DNA of 64,000 bases from NCBI RefSeq assembly GCF_017876095.1, contig NZ_JAGINM010000002.1:310001-374000 (forward strand), in the 5' to 3' direction. A program made the translations under genes and the position numbers. Position 1 is the first letter of the stretch. Each line of letters begins with the position of its first letter. Source of the stretch: Azospirillum agricola (lineage in GTDB: Bacteria > Pseudomonadota > Alphaproteobacteria > Azospirillales > Azospirillaceae). The notes below the pieces were generated by a model, which was not told the DNA's origin, made no database searches, and saw nothing but the letters and a program-made list of their open reading frames with translations. Below are positions 9,316 through 18,633 of this stretch, in pieces.

Positions 9316-9834
9316 TGCCCGAATGTCCGGGTCGATGAAATGAAGGCATAGGCCGAAGGTTCGGGTGGTGCTCTGCCGCAGCCTTCCCATCTAGGGTTCC
9401 TACGCCCCGCCCGGCCCTCTTTCCTTCCGCCGGTCCGATGCATAGACGACCATGGTCATAAGGCCGACAGGGGTCGTCCGGCATTCCACCGGGGCACCGC
9501 CGATCCCGCGGCGGAAAGAGCGCGCACCTGTCCGAACGGCCATCGGCCAAATGGTCAGGGTCATAGCAAGGTCCGATCCGCCGGAGCGCCTGCCCCCGTG
9601 GCAGAAGAGCGTGGGTATACGCCGAAAAACACCCGGCATCTTCCCTTTAAGGGCTTGATCCAACAGGAACGCCCATTCACATTAACAGTGTCTGACGGAC
9701 GTTGTTCCTGAAGAAGCGCGGCGAATACAAACCCCGACAAAGCAAAAAGCCGACGTGGTGGATGCTGGTCTTGCATTCGCCAATGGAACACCGCGTCACG
9801 GCCGACCGTGGAGCGTTGGAGAGGAGGCATTAGC
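9316..9834. other. Long gene-free region upstream of rpoH
   Basis: No credible coding sequence is visible in this 519-base stretch, although small overlapping open frames exist on both strands. The part from about 9600 onward is richer in A and T and probably holds the rpoH promoter and untranslated leader. Confidence 0.4.
9654..9677 (+). promoter_or_regulatory. Candidate rpoH promoter
   Basis: CTTGATC at 9654 is followed 11 bases later by CCCATT. This resembles a heat-shock (sigma-32) promoter, though the spacing is short. TTGATC-N17-CACATT in the same place could instead be a weak vegetative promoter. It lies about 160 bases before the rpoH start. Confidence 0.25.
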
Positions 9835-10725
9835 GTGCTGAAGAAACTTCTGACCGGCGAAAGCGCCAGCCTGACCCGCTACGTCGAAGAATCCAAGCGG
9901 TTCCCAATCCTGGCTCCGGACGACGAGCGTGAGCTTGCCATAGCCTGGCGCGAGCGCGGCAACCCGCACGCCCTGGAGCAACTCGTCGGCAGCCACCTCC
10001 GCCTCGTCATCAAGATCGCCCGCGGCTTCGGCGGCTACGGCCTGTCGCTCGTCGATCTGGTGGCGGAAGGCAACGTCGGCCTGATGCAGGCCGCCCAGAA
10101 ATTCGATCCGCAGCGCGGCTTCCGCTTCGCCACCTACGCCACCTGGTGGATCCGCGCGGCGATCCAGGAATACATCCTGCACAGCTGGTCGCTGGTGAAG
10201 ATGGGCACGACCGCCGCGCAGAAGAAGCTGTTCTTCAACCTGCGCCGCCTGAAGAGCCAGATGGCCGAGCTGGAGCAGGGCGACCTGTCGCCCGAGACCG
10301 TCGCCACCATCGCCACCGAGCTGGACGTGCCGGAAACCGAGGTCATCGAGATGAACCGCCGGCTGGCCGCCAACGACAGCTCGCTCGACGCCACCCTGTC
10401 GAGCGACGGCGAAACCAACTGGCTGGAGCTGCTGGCCGACGACCGCCCGACGCAGGACGTCATGCTGGCCGACGCCGATGAGCTGGCGCTCCGCCGCCGT
10501 CTGGTCGGCCAGGCGCTCGACCGGCTCGATCCGCGTGAACGCCGCATCCTGTTCGAGCGCCGCCTGAAGGACGACCCCTCGACGCTGGAAGCGCTGAGCC
10601 AGCAATTCTCCGTCTCGCGCGAGCGGGTGCGGCAGATCGAGGTCCGCGCCTTCGAGAAGCTTCAGAAGGCGGTGCTGAGCGCCGCGCAGGCCCTGCGCCG
10701 TCCGGCCACGCCGATGGTCGCCTGA
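9835..10725 (+). CDS. rpoH: RNA polymerase sigma-32 factor (heat-shock sigma factor)
   Basis: The 296-residue sigma-70-family protein has region 2 (SHLRLVIKIARGFGGYGLSL, FDPQRGFRFATYATWWIRAA), the diagnostic RpoH box QKKLFFNLRRLKSQ, and region 4 ending FSVSRERVRQIEVRAFEKLQ. It directs polymerase to heat-shock chaperone and protease promoters. I chose the GTG at 9835, giving MLKKLLTGESASLTRYVEES, because GGAGAGGAGG lies just upstream. A GTG at 9808 would add nine residues without a comparable site. Alphaproteobacteria often have several rpoH copies, so which paralogue this is cannot be said. Confidence 0.93.
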   Translation: MLKKLLTGESASLTRYVEESKRFPILAPDDERELAIAWRERGNPHALEQLVGSHLRLVIKIARGFGGYGLSLVDLVAEGNVGLMQAAQKFDPQRGFRFATYATWWIRAAIQEYILHSWSLVKMGTTAAQKKLFFNLRRLKSQMAELEQGDLSPETVATIATELDVPETEVIEMNRRLAANDSSLDATLSSDGETNWLELLADDRPTQDVMLADADELALRRRLVGQALDRLDPRERRILFERRLKDDPSTLEALSQQFSVSRERVRQIEVRAFEKLQKAVLSAAQALRRPATPMVA

Positions 10726-10864
10726 CCGCTTGACACAGTTTTCCCACAGGGCCGCCGTTCCGGCGGAGGCTCCGTGGGCGTGCCGGCCGGCTCGACGAGA
10801 GCCGCCCGCGCACGGCGCCGCGGGCCGTTCGCCCGCTTCTAGCCTCCAGACCTGTCGAACTTCC

Positions 10865-10898
10865 AACCGGCGGCGCCCTTGGCTCCGCCGGTTTCTTT
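10865..10898 (+). terminator. Probable intrinsic terminator after rpoH
   Basis: The stem AACCGGCGG pairs with CCGCCGGTT across an 11-base loop and is followed by TTCTTTCT. It lies 140 bases beyond rpoH, so a leak-through 3' region is implied. Confidence 0.6.
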
Positions 10899-11007
10899 CT
10901 GTCCTCATCCCCTCGATTCCGCTTCAGAGGCTCGCAAAAACCCCGCCGCCCCCTCGGAAGCGGAATTCGGCCTCTTCAAAATCTTGAAGTGCGACAAAGT
11001 GACGTCT

Positions 11008-11022
11008 TTAAAGATACGTTAA
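11008..11022. promoter_or_regulatory. CtrA-type binding site upstream of the chemoreceptor gene
   Basis: TTAAAGATACGTTAA matches TTAA-N7-TTAA exactly and overlaps a direct repeat of AAGATACG with 10-base spacing. It lies 90 bases before the start codon. In Rhodospirillales CtrA mainly controls motility and chemotaxis genes, which fits the gene downstream. A TATACT hexamer at about 11078 may be the -10 element. Confidence 0.45.
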
Positions 11023-11111
11023 GATACGCATGATGACCGGCCCGCCTTAAGCTCCCAAAATTTTAACAAACTCTTTGTATACTGCTCATAACGCTATCCG
11101 GAGATCACTCC

Positions 11112-12458
11112 ATGTCGAATCCTGCCCAGACCCAGTCAATCGCGGATCGCATCGCTTTCCTGCGGATCGATGACTCCACGAAAGCCGCGCTTCGCGAGTT
11201 CCAACCCTACCTGGCGCAGCGGATCGACCAAATCCTGGATGACTTCTATTCATACCTGCGCGCGGTCCCGCAGATCTCCCAGCTCCTGGCCAACCCGGCC
11301 ACCGTCGGCCGCGCCCGCGACCTGCAAAAGCAGCATTGGCTGCGCAACGTCTTCACCGGAACCTTCGACGATTCCTACGTCAGCCAGGTCCTGAAGATCG
11401 GCCAGACCCACCAGCGCATCGGGCTGGAGCCGCGCTGGTACACCGGCGCCTACTGCTACATGCTGAACCGGCTGATCGACCAGGCCGCCCAGCTCCACCG
11501 CAAGAAGCCGGAGAAGCTGGCGGCCCTGCTCCAGGCCATCAACAAGGCCGTCTTCCTCGACATGGATCTGGCGACCTCGGTCTACATCGACCTGAACACG
11601 GCGGCGATCATCACCCGCGAACTCGGCTCGACCGCCGACAGCTTCGAGCGCGAGGTGAAGAGCGTCGTCCAGGGGGTGGCCGCCGCCGCCGGGCAGTTGC
11701 AGACCACCGCACAGAGCATGAACCGCACGGCCGCCCAGACCAGCGAGCAGTCGACCCAGGTCGCCGCCGCCGCCGAGGAGGCGTCCGTCAACATCCAGAC
11801 CGTCGCCGCCGCGGCGGAGGAGCTGACCGCCTCGATCGGCGAGATCAGCCAGCAGGTCACCCAATCGGCCGCCATCGCCAGCGCCGCCATGACCGAGGCC
11901 GAGCGGACCAACGCCACCGTGCAGGGGCTGGCCGACGCCGCCAGCAAGATCGGGCAGGTGGTGAAGCTGATCCACGACATCGCGTCCCAGACCAACCTGC
12001 TGGCGTTGAACGCGACGATCGAGGCGGCGCGGGCGGGCGAAGCCGGCAAGGGCTTCGCGGTGGTCGCCAGCGAGGTGAAGAGCCTCGCCAACCAGACCGC
12101 CAAGGCCACCGAGGAGATCAACGCGCAGATCGGCGCCGTCCAGGGCGCCACGCAGGAGGCGGTCGGGGCAATCCGCTCCATCTCCGGCACGATCTCCCGC
12201 ATCAACGAGATCTCGACCTCGATTGCCACGGCGATGGAGGAACAGGGAGCCGCGACCACGGAGATCGCCCGCAACGTCCAGCAAGCATCGGTCGGAACCC
12301 GCGAGGTCAGCGAGACCATCGTCCGCGTCAACAACTCGGCCAACGACGCCGGGGGCGAGGCCCGCAGGGTTCTGGAGGCGACCAACCAGCTCTCGCATCA
12401 GGCGCAGACCCTGGGGAACGAGGTCGACCGCTTCCTCGCCCGCGTGCGCGCCGGCTGA
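11112..12458 (+). CDS. Soluble globin-coupled methyl-accepting chemotaxis protein (HemAT-like)
   Basis: The 448-residue protein has no membrane segment or signal peptide. Residues 1-175 are a protoglobin-type sensor domain, with the proximal haem ligand H100 in [20 protein letters not shown] coiled-coil linker leads into the receptor signalling domain. Its tip ([20 protein letters not shown], then [18 protein letters not shown]) contacts CheA and CheW. It should be a cytoplasmic oxygen sensor driving aerotaxis, which suits a microaerophile. The spacer upstream carries a CtrA-type site. It stands alone and ends at a strong terminator. Confidence 0.92.
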   Translation: MSNPAQTQSIADRIAFLRIDDSTKAALREFQPYLAQRIDQILDDFYSYLRAVPQISQLLANPATVGRARDLQKQHWLRNVFTGTFDDSYVSQVLKIGQTHQRIGLEPRWYTGAYCYMLNRLIDQAAQLHRKKPEKLAALLQAINKAVFLDMDLATSVYIDLNTAAIITRELGSTADSFEREVKSVVQGVAAAAGQLQTTAQSMNRTAAQTSEQSTQVAAAAEEASVNIQTVAAAAEELTASIGEISQQVTQSAAIASAAMTEAERTNATVQGLADAASKIGQVVKLIHDIASQTNLLALNATIEAARAGEAGKGFAVVASEVKSLANQTAKATEEINAQIGAVQGATQEAVGAIRSISGTISRINEISTSIATAMEEQGAATTEIARNVQQASVGTREVSETIVRVNNSANDAGGEARRVLEATNQLSHQAQTLGNEVDRFLARVRAG

Positions 12459-12500
12459 CCTCCGCCCAGCGCCGCGTCCGTCGCGGCACCGCTGACGAGA

Positions 12501-12534
12501 AAGGGGCGTGTCCAGTGCGTGGACGCGCCCCTTA
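12501..12534 (+). terminator. Intrinsic terminator after the chemoreceptor gene
   Basis: AAGGGGCGTGTCCA pairs with TGGACGCGCCCCTT, with one G-T pair and a five-base loop. Only a short T-run follows. Confidence 0.7.
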
Positions 12535-12570
12535 GAGCGCCTAACAGAAGCTTGAGTCGTCTCTCGACTC

Positions 12571-12654
12571 GTCATCCCCGCGAAGGCGGGGATCCAGAGT
12601 TTTCCGAGCGGAACCAAGGGGAAAAGCTTGGATCCCCGCCTTCGCGGGGATGAC
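12571..12654. repeat. REPIN-like pair of inverted REP sequences
   Basis: A 26-base arm beginning GTCATCCCCGCGAAGGCGGG (12571-12596) is repeated exactly in inverted orientation at 12629-12654, with 32 bases between. Each arm is itself a palindromic GCGAAGGC-type hairpin. Such REP doublets are dispersed in many proteobacterial genomes and are mobilised by RAYT (Y1) transposases encoded elsewhere. Confidence 0.8.
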
Positions 12655-12783
12655 GGCCCCATTGGGCACCGATGGTGAAAACGGAATTCTGTTCGGCGCT
12701 CTTACCGTTTGTTCCGCCTTACCGTGTGACCTGCCCTGTTCCGGACGCCGCACGCGTCGCAAGGATTCCCGCCGGACGGATTC

Positions 12784-12954
12784 TCAAGGCATCGTCCGCA
12801 CGACAAAATCACTGACCGGCAGGTTGGCCATTTGCGCCGCCCGGCGCGCCTCATCGGCCGATCCCCAATGGCTGCGGCCGTCGAGATTGGCCAACGCGCC
12901 GCCACGCATCACGACGAAGAGCCCCGTGCGTCCCAGATTGACGATTCTCATCAT
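12784..12954 (-). CDS. Small hypothetical protein
   Basis: The 56-residue protein (MMRIVNLGRTGLFVVMRGGA at its start) is preceded by a good ribosome-binding site, GGGCGGAGGCGGAAC, which is the main reason to accept it. A longer frame from 13017 lacks such a site. The sequence is mixed alpha/beta with no signal, membrane segment or motif I recognise. The upstream stretch is A+T-rich, which would suit a promoter. Confidence 0.5.
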   Translation of the reverse strand: MMRIVNLGRTGLFVVMRGGALANLDGRSHWGSADEARRAAQMANLPVSDFVVRTMP

Positions 12955-13343
12955 GTTCCGCCTCCGCCCTGAAGCTAAAATTTTAGATAATGTTGTGATT
13001 AACTTCATTGTCGCCACGAAGTTCCCAACATCTTTTCTATGGGTATCAAACAGTGCGGACGGTTGTCAATCCGCCGAACACCACTCAACTTGCTACCATC
13101 CCTTCATGAATCATGAAATTCTTTCCGGACCTTGATCACTCTCCACACACCCCGGACGTTTTATTGTATTTTCGATATATTTTCTGAAATTCGGCGACAA
13201 ATGCTTCCCTCTTCCGTCCTGTCCATGAGGCAGAGGCGGGAACGCCGGCTTTTCCCAGCCGTTCATCTGTCGACCCGGAAGTTCCAGGCGGGAAGGCCGC
13301 GGGACGGGCCGAACGGGCGCGCAGGAGAGGAAGGAGCCGAGCG
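12955..13343. other. A+T-rich spacer
   Basis: About 390 bases lie between divergent genes. Unusually for this chromosome, 12960-13200 is close to half A+T. It contains an ATTTTAGATAATGTTGTG stretch upstream of the small minus-strand gene, likely promoter DNA. I see no RNA hairpin with a T-run and no credible coding sequence. Confidence 0.4.
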
Positions 13344-13928
13344 ATGGCGGATGGCGGGTGGGGCTTCAGGATGCGGCCGGCATCGGCGACCACGGACCCG
13401 GACAAGCTGTCCCTGACGGTGGCGATCCGCCCGGCACGCGCCGACGACCTTCCGGTGCTGGAATGGTTCGGCCTGCACACCGCGCACCGCGAGATCATCG
13501 GCAACGCCTTCCGCATGCAGGAACGGGGCATCGGCGCGATGCTGCTGGCCGAGGTGAACGGCTTTCCGGCCGGCCAGATCTGCGTGGACTTCATGCGCAA
13601 GCGCCATCTCGGCCGCGCGACCCTGTGGGCGCTGCGGGTGTTCCAGCCCTTCCGCGGAGCGGGGCTGGGCAGCCGGCTGATGCGCGCGGCGGAAGAGGTC
13701 GTGGCGGAACGCGGCGGCGGTGTCGCCGAGTTGGGCGTCGACCGCGACAACGCCGGGGTCCTGCCCTTCTACGACCGGCTCGGCTATCTGCGCTGTGGAA
13801 CCGAGCGCGGCCATTTCAGCTACCACACCCCCGACGGCGTGCTGGTCCGCGTCGTCATCGACCAGTGGCTGCTGCACAAGCGCGTCGCACCGGCCCAGGC
13901 CTCCGCGGCGATCCTGGCGGCGGAGTGA
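13344..13928 (+). CDS. GNAT-family N-acetyltransferase
   Basis: The 194-residue protein has the GNAT core: LTVAIRPARADDLPVLEWFG at the start of the fold, the acetyl-CoA loop RVFQPFRGAGLGSRLMRAAE, and ELGVDRDNAGVLPFYDRLGY near the end. It transfers an acetyl group to an amine of unknown identity. The first 25 residues precede the fold, and a GTG or ATG inside could be the real start. A small disordered-protein gene follows 67 bases later. Confidence 0.8.
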   Translation: MADGGWGFRMRPASATTDPDKLSLTVAIRPARADDLPVLEWFGLHTAHREIIGNAFRMQERGIGAMLLAEVNGFPAGQICVDFMRKRHLGRATLWALRVFQPFRGAGLGSRLMRAAEEVVAERGGGVAELGVDRDNAGVLPFYDRLGYLRCGTERGHFSYHTPDGVLVRVVIDQWLLHKRVAPAQASAAILAAE

Positions 13929-13995
13929 TCATCGCGCCCGCCTCCTGTTGTAGGAAGCGACCGCAACCACCCGCAGCCAAGAGGAAGCCCCGACG

Positions 13996-14211
13996 ATGGC
14001 CGACGACCGCACGCCCGACCGCACGCAAACGGATCGCCCGCAAAACGACCGTCCGGACGCCGACCGGCCGGCGGCCAAGCCGATTCCGGTCCAGCCGCGG
14101 AACGAACCGCTGAGCGACCGTGACGAAGCCGCTCCCGGCACGCCCGGCACCGGCGAGGCCATCGACCCGAAGACCGGCGAGACCTACATCAAGGGCATCG
14201 GCGGGGCCTGA
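13996..14211 (+). CDS. Small hydrophilic, probably disordered protein
   Basis: The 71-residue product is rich in Asp, Arg, Pro and Thr, with irregular repeats around DRTQTDRPQNDRPDADRP. It then has PGTPGTGEAIDPKTGETYIK and GIGGA at the end. It has no hydrophobic core, signal or cysteine, so it is probably intrinsically disordered. GGAAGCCCCGACG precedes the ATG and a strong terminator follows, supporting a real gene. Function unknown. Confidence 0.6.
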   Translation: MADDRTPDRTQTDRPQNDRPDADRPAAKPIPVQPRNEPLSDRDEAAPGTPGTGEAIDPKTGETYIKGIGGA

Positions 14212-14231
14212 CCGTCCCGCCCGTCCTCAAA

Positions 14232-14267
14232 GAAAAAGGGCCGGCCCCATCGGAGCCGGCCCTTTTC
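14232..14267. terminator. Bidirectional intrinsic terminator between the disordered-protein gene and gatA
   Basis: AAAAGGGCCGGC pairs with GCCGGCCCTTTT around a nine-base loop. Convergent genes end on either side. Confidence 0.85.
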
Positions 14268-14284
14268 CCGTCGAAGACGAATCT

Positions 14285-15769
14285 TCAGGCCACGAAGGGC
14301 GGCAGCGCCGTGACGTTCGCCGCCTTCTCCACCACCTGACCGACGCGGAGCAGGGTCTCCTCGTCGAACGGGCGGCCGATCAGTTGCAGGCCGAGCGGCA
14401 GACCGTCGGCGCCCAGACCGGCCGGGACCGACATCGCCGGCAGGCCGGCGAGGTTGATCGGCACGGTGAAGACGTCGTTCAGGTACATCTGCACCGGATC
14501 GTCCATCTTCTCGCCGATGGCGAAGGGGGTGCTGGGGGCGGTCGGCGTCAGGATGACGTCGCAGCTCTTGAACGCCTCGTCGAAGTCCCACTTGATGCGC
14601 GTGCGCACCTGACGGGCCTTGTTGTAGTAGGCGTCGTAATAGCCGGCCGACAGCACATAGGTGCCGACCAGGATGCGGCGGCGAACCTCGCTGCCGAAAC
14701 CGGCGCCGCGCGTGTTCTCGTACATCTCCGACAGGCTGCCGCCCTCGACCCGCAGGCCGTAGCGGACACCGTCGTAGCGCGCGAGGTTGGAGGACGCCTC
14801 GGCCGGGGCGATGATGTAGTAGGCGGCCAGCGCGTACTTCGTGTGCGGCAGGCTGATCTCGACCGGCACGGCGCCGGCCTCCTTCAGCCACTCGATGCCC
14901 TGATTCCACAGCGCGTCGATCTCGGCCGACAGCCCCTCGACGCGGTATTCCTTGGGAATGCCGACGCGCAGGCCGCGGATGTCGCCGGTCAGGGCGGCGC
15001 GGAAGTCCGGCACGGCCATGTCGACCGAGGTCGAATCCTTGGGATCGAAGCCGCACATCGAGCGCAGCATGATCGCCGCGTCCTCGACCGTGCGGGTCAT
15101 CGGCCCGGCCTGATCGAGCGAGGAGGCGTAGGCGACGATGCCCCAGCGTGAGCAGCGGCCATAGGTCGGCTTGATGCCGACCGTACCGGTGTAGCCGGCC
15201 GGCTGGCGGATCGAGCCGCCGGTGTCGGTGCCGGTGGCGCCCAGCGCGGCGCGCGCGGCGATGACGGCGGCCGAGCCGCCCGACGAGCCGCCCGCCACGA
15301 TCCTGCGCTCCCAGGCGCCCGGCGCGCCGGGGCTCCACGGGCTGACCGTCTCGCCCTGGTGGGCGGTGATGGTGGCCGAGCCCATGGCGAACTCGTCGAG
15401 ATTCACCTTGCCGAGCATCACGGCGCCGTCGCGCCAGAGCTGCGACGTCACCGTCGACTCATACTCCGGCTTGAAGCCGTCGAGGATGTGGCTGCCGGCC
15501 GTGGTGGCGACGCCCTTGGTGCAGAACAGGTCCTTCACCGCGATGGGCAGGCCGTCCATCGGACCGGCCTCGCCCCTGGCGCGGCGCTCGTCGCTGGCCT
15601 TGGCCATCGCCAGAGCGGCGTCGGGCGTCTCGGTGATGAAGATGTTGAAGGGGCGCACAGCCTCGACCGCGCGCACATGCGCCTCGGCCAGTTCGACCGC
15701 GGTGAACTCCTTCTTGGCGAGGCCGTCCAGCGCCCCGGCCATGGTCAGATGCGTGAGCGCCGTCATCAC
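14285..15769 (-). CDS. gatA: Asp/Glu-tRNA amidotransferase subunit A
   Basis: GatA is the glutaminase/amidase subunit that turns Glu-tRNA(Gln) or Asp-tRNA(Asn) into the amidated form, with GatB and GatC. The 494-residue protein shows the Ser-cisSer-Lys amidase triad: lysine in [14 protein letters not shown], cis-serine in [20 protein letters not shown], and the nucleophile serine in [16 protein letters not shown]. It overlaps gatC by four bases (ATGA), so the two are translationally coupled. gatB is not in this window. Confidence 0.97.
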   Translation of the reverse strand: MMTALTHLTMAGALDGLAKKEFTAVELAEAHVRAVEAVRPFNIFITETPDAALAMAKASDERRARGEAGPMDGLPIAVKDLFCTKGVATTAGSHILDGFKPEYESTVTSQLWRDGAVMLGKVNLDEFAMGSATITAHQGETVSPWSPGAPGAWERRIVAGGSSGGSAAVIAARAALGATGTDTGGSIRQPAGYTGTVGIKPTYGRCSRWGIVAYASSLDQAGPMTRTVEDAAIMLRSMCGFDPKDSTSVDMAVPDFRAALTGDIRGLRVGIPKEYRVEGLSAEIDALWNQGIEWLKEAGAVPVEISLPHTKYALAAYYIIAPAEASSNLARYDGVRYGLRVEGGSLSEMYENTRGAGFGSEVRRRILVGTYVLSAGYYDAYYNKARQVRTRIKWDFDEAFKSCDVILTPTAPSTPFAIGEKMDDPVQMYLNDVFTVPINLAGLPAMSVPAGLGADGLPLGLQLIGRPFDEETLLRVGQVVEKAANVTALPPFVA

Positions 15770-16053
15770 TCGACCACCTTCGGCACGACGTAGAAGCTTT
15801 CGGCCGTTTCCGGACCGTTCGACAGGACCTGGGGCGCATAGCCGCCGTCGGTGACCGCGTCCTTGCGCCGGCGCAGCTTCTGCGCGGCGACGCTGGTCAT
15901 CGGCGGCACGTCCTTCGTGTCGACCTCGTTGAGCTGTTCCACGAAGGTCAGGATCTGGCTGAGTTCCCCCGCCAGCGATTCCAGTTCCCCGTCCGGCACC
16001 TTGATGCGGGCCAGATGCGCGATCTTGGCCACCGTGGCCTTGTCGAGCGACAT
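15766..16053 (-). CDS. gatC: Asp/Glu-tRNA amidotransferase subunit C
   Basis: The 95-residue protein starts [20 protein letters not shown] and ends [17 protein letters not shown], the typical GatC belt that wraps around GatA and GatB. I placed the start at 16053 because GGAAGAGAG precedes it and the N-terminus fits the family. An in-frame ATG 16 codons upstream would add residues absent from homologues. It is the first gene of the gatCA pair. Confidence 0.95.
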   Translation of the reverse strand: MSLDKATVAKIAHLARIKVPDGELESLAGELSQILTFVEQLNEVDTKDVPPMTSVAAQKLRRRKDAVTDGGYAPQVLSNGPETAESFYVVPKVVE

Positions 16054-16185
16054 GCCTCTACTCTCTTCCAAAATATTGGAAATCCGCCGCGAAGCTATCA
16101 CCCGCGCCGGCCCGCCGCAACGTTCGCGGCACCCCGCGCGGCCGAAGACGGCGACAAGGACGCGAAAAGGGCCCTGCCGAACCGC

Positions 16186-16491
16186 TCAGAAGGCGTCGGA
16201 CGCGCCGGCCGGCGGCATCAGGGGGCAGCCGCAGTCCGGGCACGCGGTGCGCCGAAGACGCTCGATCACGCGCGGGTCGGGAACAGTCAGGCCGAACGCC
16301 TTCTCGACCTCGGCGATCTGCCGCTTGTGGTCGGCCGACGCCCCGCAGGCCGCGTCCAGCACGGCGCCATAATCCGAGGACGGCCGGACGGTGATGGCGC
16401 CGGCCCCCGATCCGGAAAGCAGGAGCGCTCCACCGGCCGCCAGCCCCCGGAGTATGTCCCGCCGGCCAGTGCTCCGCGTCTGTGCGTCCAT
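16186..16491 (-). CDS. Hypothetical exported protein with a Tat-like signal
   Basis: The 101-residue protein starts MDAQTRSTGRRDILRGLAAG, a twin-arginine motif followed by a hydrophobic stretch ending near GAGAITV. The mature part of about 65 residues has four cysteines, including ACPDCGCPL near the end, which could bind a metal. GGAG lies ten bases before the ATG. Export by Tat suggests a cofactor-bearing periplasmic protein, which is an inference. Function unknown. Confidence 0.6.
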   Translation of the reverse strand: MDAQTRSTGRRDILRGLAAGGALLLSGSGAGAITVRPSSDYGAVLDAACGASADHKRQIAEVEKAFGLTVPDPRVIERLRRTACPDCGCPLMPPAGASDAF

Positions 16492-16676
16492 GCTTCCGCT
16501 CCATCGGTTCGGCCATACCACAGGGGTGCGGGAAACGTTATGCCAGAGAAGGCCGAGTGACAAGGCGGGCAGCGCCCGCGCCCGCGCCGTCGCCACGAAC
16601 CGCCTTCCGGGCCGACCGCCCTCCGGACAACTCAAGTGGTCTTGCGGCAATCCCCGTGGGCTCCTATGGTCGGCGC

Positions 16677-17243
16677 ATGATCCACACACTCTCCGAACTC
16701 GCCGCCCGGCTGGGCAAGGGGCAACGGCTTCTCGGGCTCGACGTCGGCAGCAAGACGGTCGGGCTGGCGGTCGCCGATCCCGGACTGGTCGTCGCCTCGC
16801 CCATCGGCACGCTGAAGCGGACCAAATTCACCCAGGACGCGCGCGAACTGGGAAAGACGATCCGCGATTACGGCATCGGCGGGCTGGTGGTCGGGTTGCC
16901 GCTGAACATGGACGGGTCGGAGGGACCGCGCGTCGAATCGGTGCGCGCCTTCGCCAAGAATCTGCTGGAGCGCGCCGATCTGCTCGGCTGGGAGGCGGAG
17001 ATCGCCTTCTGGGACGAGCGGCTGTCCACATCGGCGGTCGAACGCTTCATGATCGGCGAGGCCGACATGACCCGCAAGCGGCGCGACGAGGTGGTCGACA
17101 AGATGGCCGCCGCCTACATCCTGCAAGGCGCGCTCGACATGCTGGCGAACCAGCGCCGCCGCGAGGCCGAGGGGGCGGACGGTGACGACGACGGTGACGA
17201 CGACGACGGCCCCGGCGGCTGGACAGACCGCACCGACCGCTGA
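16677..17243 (+). CDS. ruvX: Putative pre-16S rRNA nuclease (YqgF/RuvX family)
   Basis: The 188-residue RNase H-like protein has the catalytic LGLDVGSKTVGLAVAD, IGGLVVGLPLNMDGSEGPR and WDERLSTSAVERFMI motifs of YqgF. The family trims the 5' end of 16S rRNA precursors. It was earlier thought to be a Holliday-junction resolvase. The C-terminus is a run of Asp and Gly (GADGDDDGDDDDG), probably disordered. The upstream frame extends far beyond the ATG at 16677, but no other start matches the family. gatCA and this gene are divergent. Confidence 0.92.
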   Translation: MIHTLSELAARLGKGQRLLGLDVGSKTVGLAVADPGLVVASPIGTLKRTKFTQDARELGKTIRDYGIGGLVVGLPLNMDGSEGPRVESVRAFAKNLLERADLLGWEAEIAFWDERLSTSAVERFMIGEADMTRKRRDEVVDKMAAAYILQGALDMLANQRRREAEGADGDDDGDDDDGPGGWTDRTDR

Positions 17244-17357
17244 ACGGCGCTCTTTCACTCCACGGTTCATGCCCATGCCCGGCACGGGCATCCACGGGCG
17301 AACCTCTCCTTTCCGCCGCGACCGGGCCAATCCCGGTCACGTCGGGAAGGGCCGGCC

Positions 17358-18191
17358 TCAGGCCGCGCTGACGCGGCCGCCCGGCGGCTGGTTGCGCGCC
17401 GCCCAGCGGGTCAGCAGCAGAATGCCCAGCACCACCGCCACATAGGCGATCAGTTGCGCCTCGGTCGGCCGGTCGGTGTAGCCGACCAGCACATGCAGCG
17501 CCTGCCCGAACAGGCTCTTGTCGCGCAGCAGGAACGAGCTGTCCCACAGAATCTCGCCGCCGGCCTCCAGCAGGCCGGCCTGGGCCAGGAAGGTCACGGC
17601 GGTCGAGGCCATGCCCGCCGCCAGCAGGGTCAGCAGCCACGTCGTCACCGAGAAGAGATGGCGCGTCGGGATGCGCAGCAGACCGGCGTAGAGCAGCACC
17701 GACACCAGCGCCCCCAGCGCCATGCCGCCGAGTCCCCCGACCAGCACGGTGGCGAAACCGCTCTCTTCCGACGCCAGGATGCCGGTGAGGAACAGCACGA
17801 CCTCCGACCCCTCGCGCAGCACCGCGACCCCGATCACGACGGCCAGCGCGGCCAGAGAGCGCTCGCCGCTCGCCACCGCGCGGCCGACCGCCGCCATGTC
17901 GCGCGCCAGCTCCCGGCCATGCTGGGCCATCCAGGCGTTGTGCCAGGCCAGCATGACGACGGCGACCAGCAGGACACCGGCGTTGAACATCTCCTGCCCG
18001 GTGTCGGCGAACAGCGCGCTGATGCCATCGGCGAAGACCGCGACGACGCAGGACCCGACGATGCCGGCGGCGATGCCGGTGGCGATCCAGCGGGCGCGCC
18101 CCACAACCCCCTGGGTGGCGGCAAGCACGATGCCGATGACGAGGCCGGCTTCGAGCACCTCGCGGAACACGATGATCAGACTGGCAAGCAT
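17358..18191 (-). CDS. FTR1-family high-affinity iron permease
   Basis: The 277-residue membrane protein has about seven segments and both iron-binding REXXE motifs, REVLE at residues 10-14 and REGSE in the middle. Members move ferric or ferrous iron across the inner membrane. The cupredoxin-like gene 54 bases upstream is its likely periplasmic partner, a pairing also seen in EfeUO-type and FTR1-P19 systems. A Fur-like site precedes the pair, so iron-repressed transcription is likely. Confidence 0.92.
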   Translation of the reverse strand: MLASLIIVFREVLEAGLVIGIVLAATQGVVGRARWIATGIAAGIVGSCVVAVFADGISALFADTGQEMFNAGVLLVAVVMLAWHNAWMAQHGRELARDMAAVGRAVASGERSLAALAVVIGVAVLREGSEVVLFLTGILASEESGFATVLVGGLGGMALGALVSVLLYAGLLRIPTRHLFSVTTWLLTLLAAGMASTAVTFLAQAGLLEAGGEILWDSSFLLRDKSLFGQALHVLVGYTDRPTEAQLIAYVAVVLGILLLTRWAARNQPPGGRVSAA

Positions 18192-18245
18192 GGCGGACGT
18201 CTCCGAGGAAGGACCGGCGCGAAGGGGAAAGCGAAACGGCCGGCC

Positions 18246-18596
18246 TCACTCGGCCAGGACGGCGCCCTGGGCGGTGGCTTCGTGGAACTCACCGAAGAAG
18301 GGATAGCGTCCGGGTTTCAGCGGCCCGATCGCGACCTTCATCTGCTTGCGGCCGCCGACGATCTTCTCGACCTTCAGCTCGGCGCTCTCGAACTCCTCGG
18401 ACGTCACGTCCTGGTTGTCGACCAGCAGCGTCACCCGCTTGTTCGCGGGGACTTTCACCTCGGCGGGCTCGAACCTGTGGTCCTTGATGACGATGGTCAC
18501 CGGAGCGTCCTCGGCCAGCGCCGGCGTCGCAAGCGGCAGGGCAAGGGCCAGCAGGGCGAAAGCCGGAAGGGCGAGCGAGACAAGCGGGCGACGCAT
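18246..18596 (-). CDS. Periplasmic cupredoxin-domain protein partnered with FTR1
   Basis: The 116-residue protein has a signal peptide (MRRPLVSLALPAFALLALAL to TPALA) and a single cupredoxin fold. Visible elements are VTIVIKDHRFEPAEVKVPAN, DVTSEEFESAELKVEK and PGRYPFFGEFHEATAQG. Acidic residues and His replace some blue-copper ligands, as in EfeO N-domains that bind iron or copper. It probably captures or oxidises iron for the permease encoded next. The start was chosen for the signal peptide. A longer frame upstream is not convincing. Confidence 0.85.
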   Translation of the reverse strand: MRRPLVSLALPAFALLALALPLATPALAEDAPVTIVIKDHRFEPAEVKVPANKRVTLLVDNQDVTSEEFESAELKVEKIVGGRKQMKVAIGPLKPGRYPFFGEFHEATAQGAVLAE

Positions 18597-18633
18597 CGTG
18601 ACGGACCTCGAAGCGGATGAATGACCTTGCACC

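Noticed and set aside
12650..13135. 161-codon plus-strand frame after the REPIN
   Set aside because: It has no ribosome-binding site, starts inside the repeat, and covers the better-supported small minus-strand gene.
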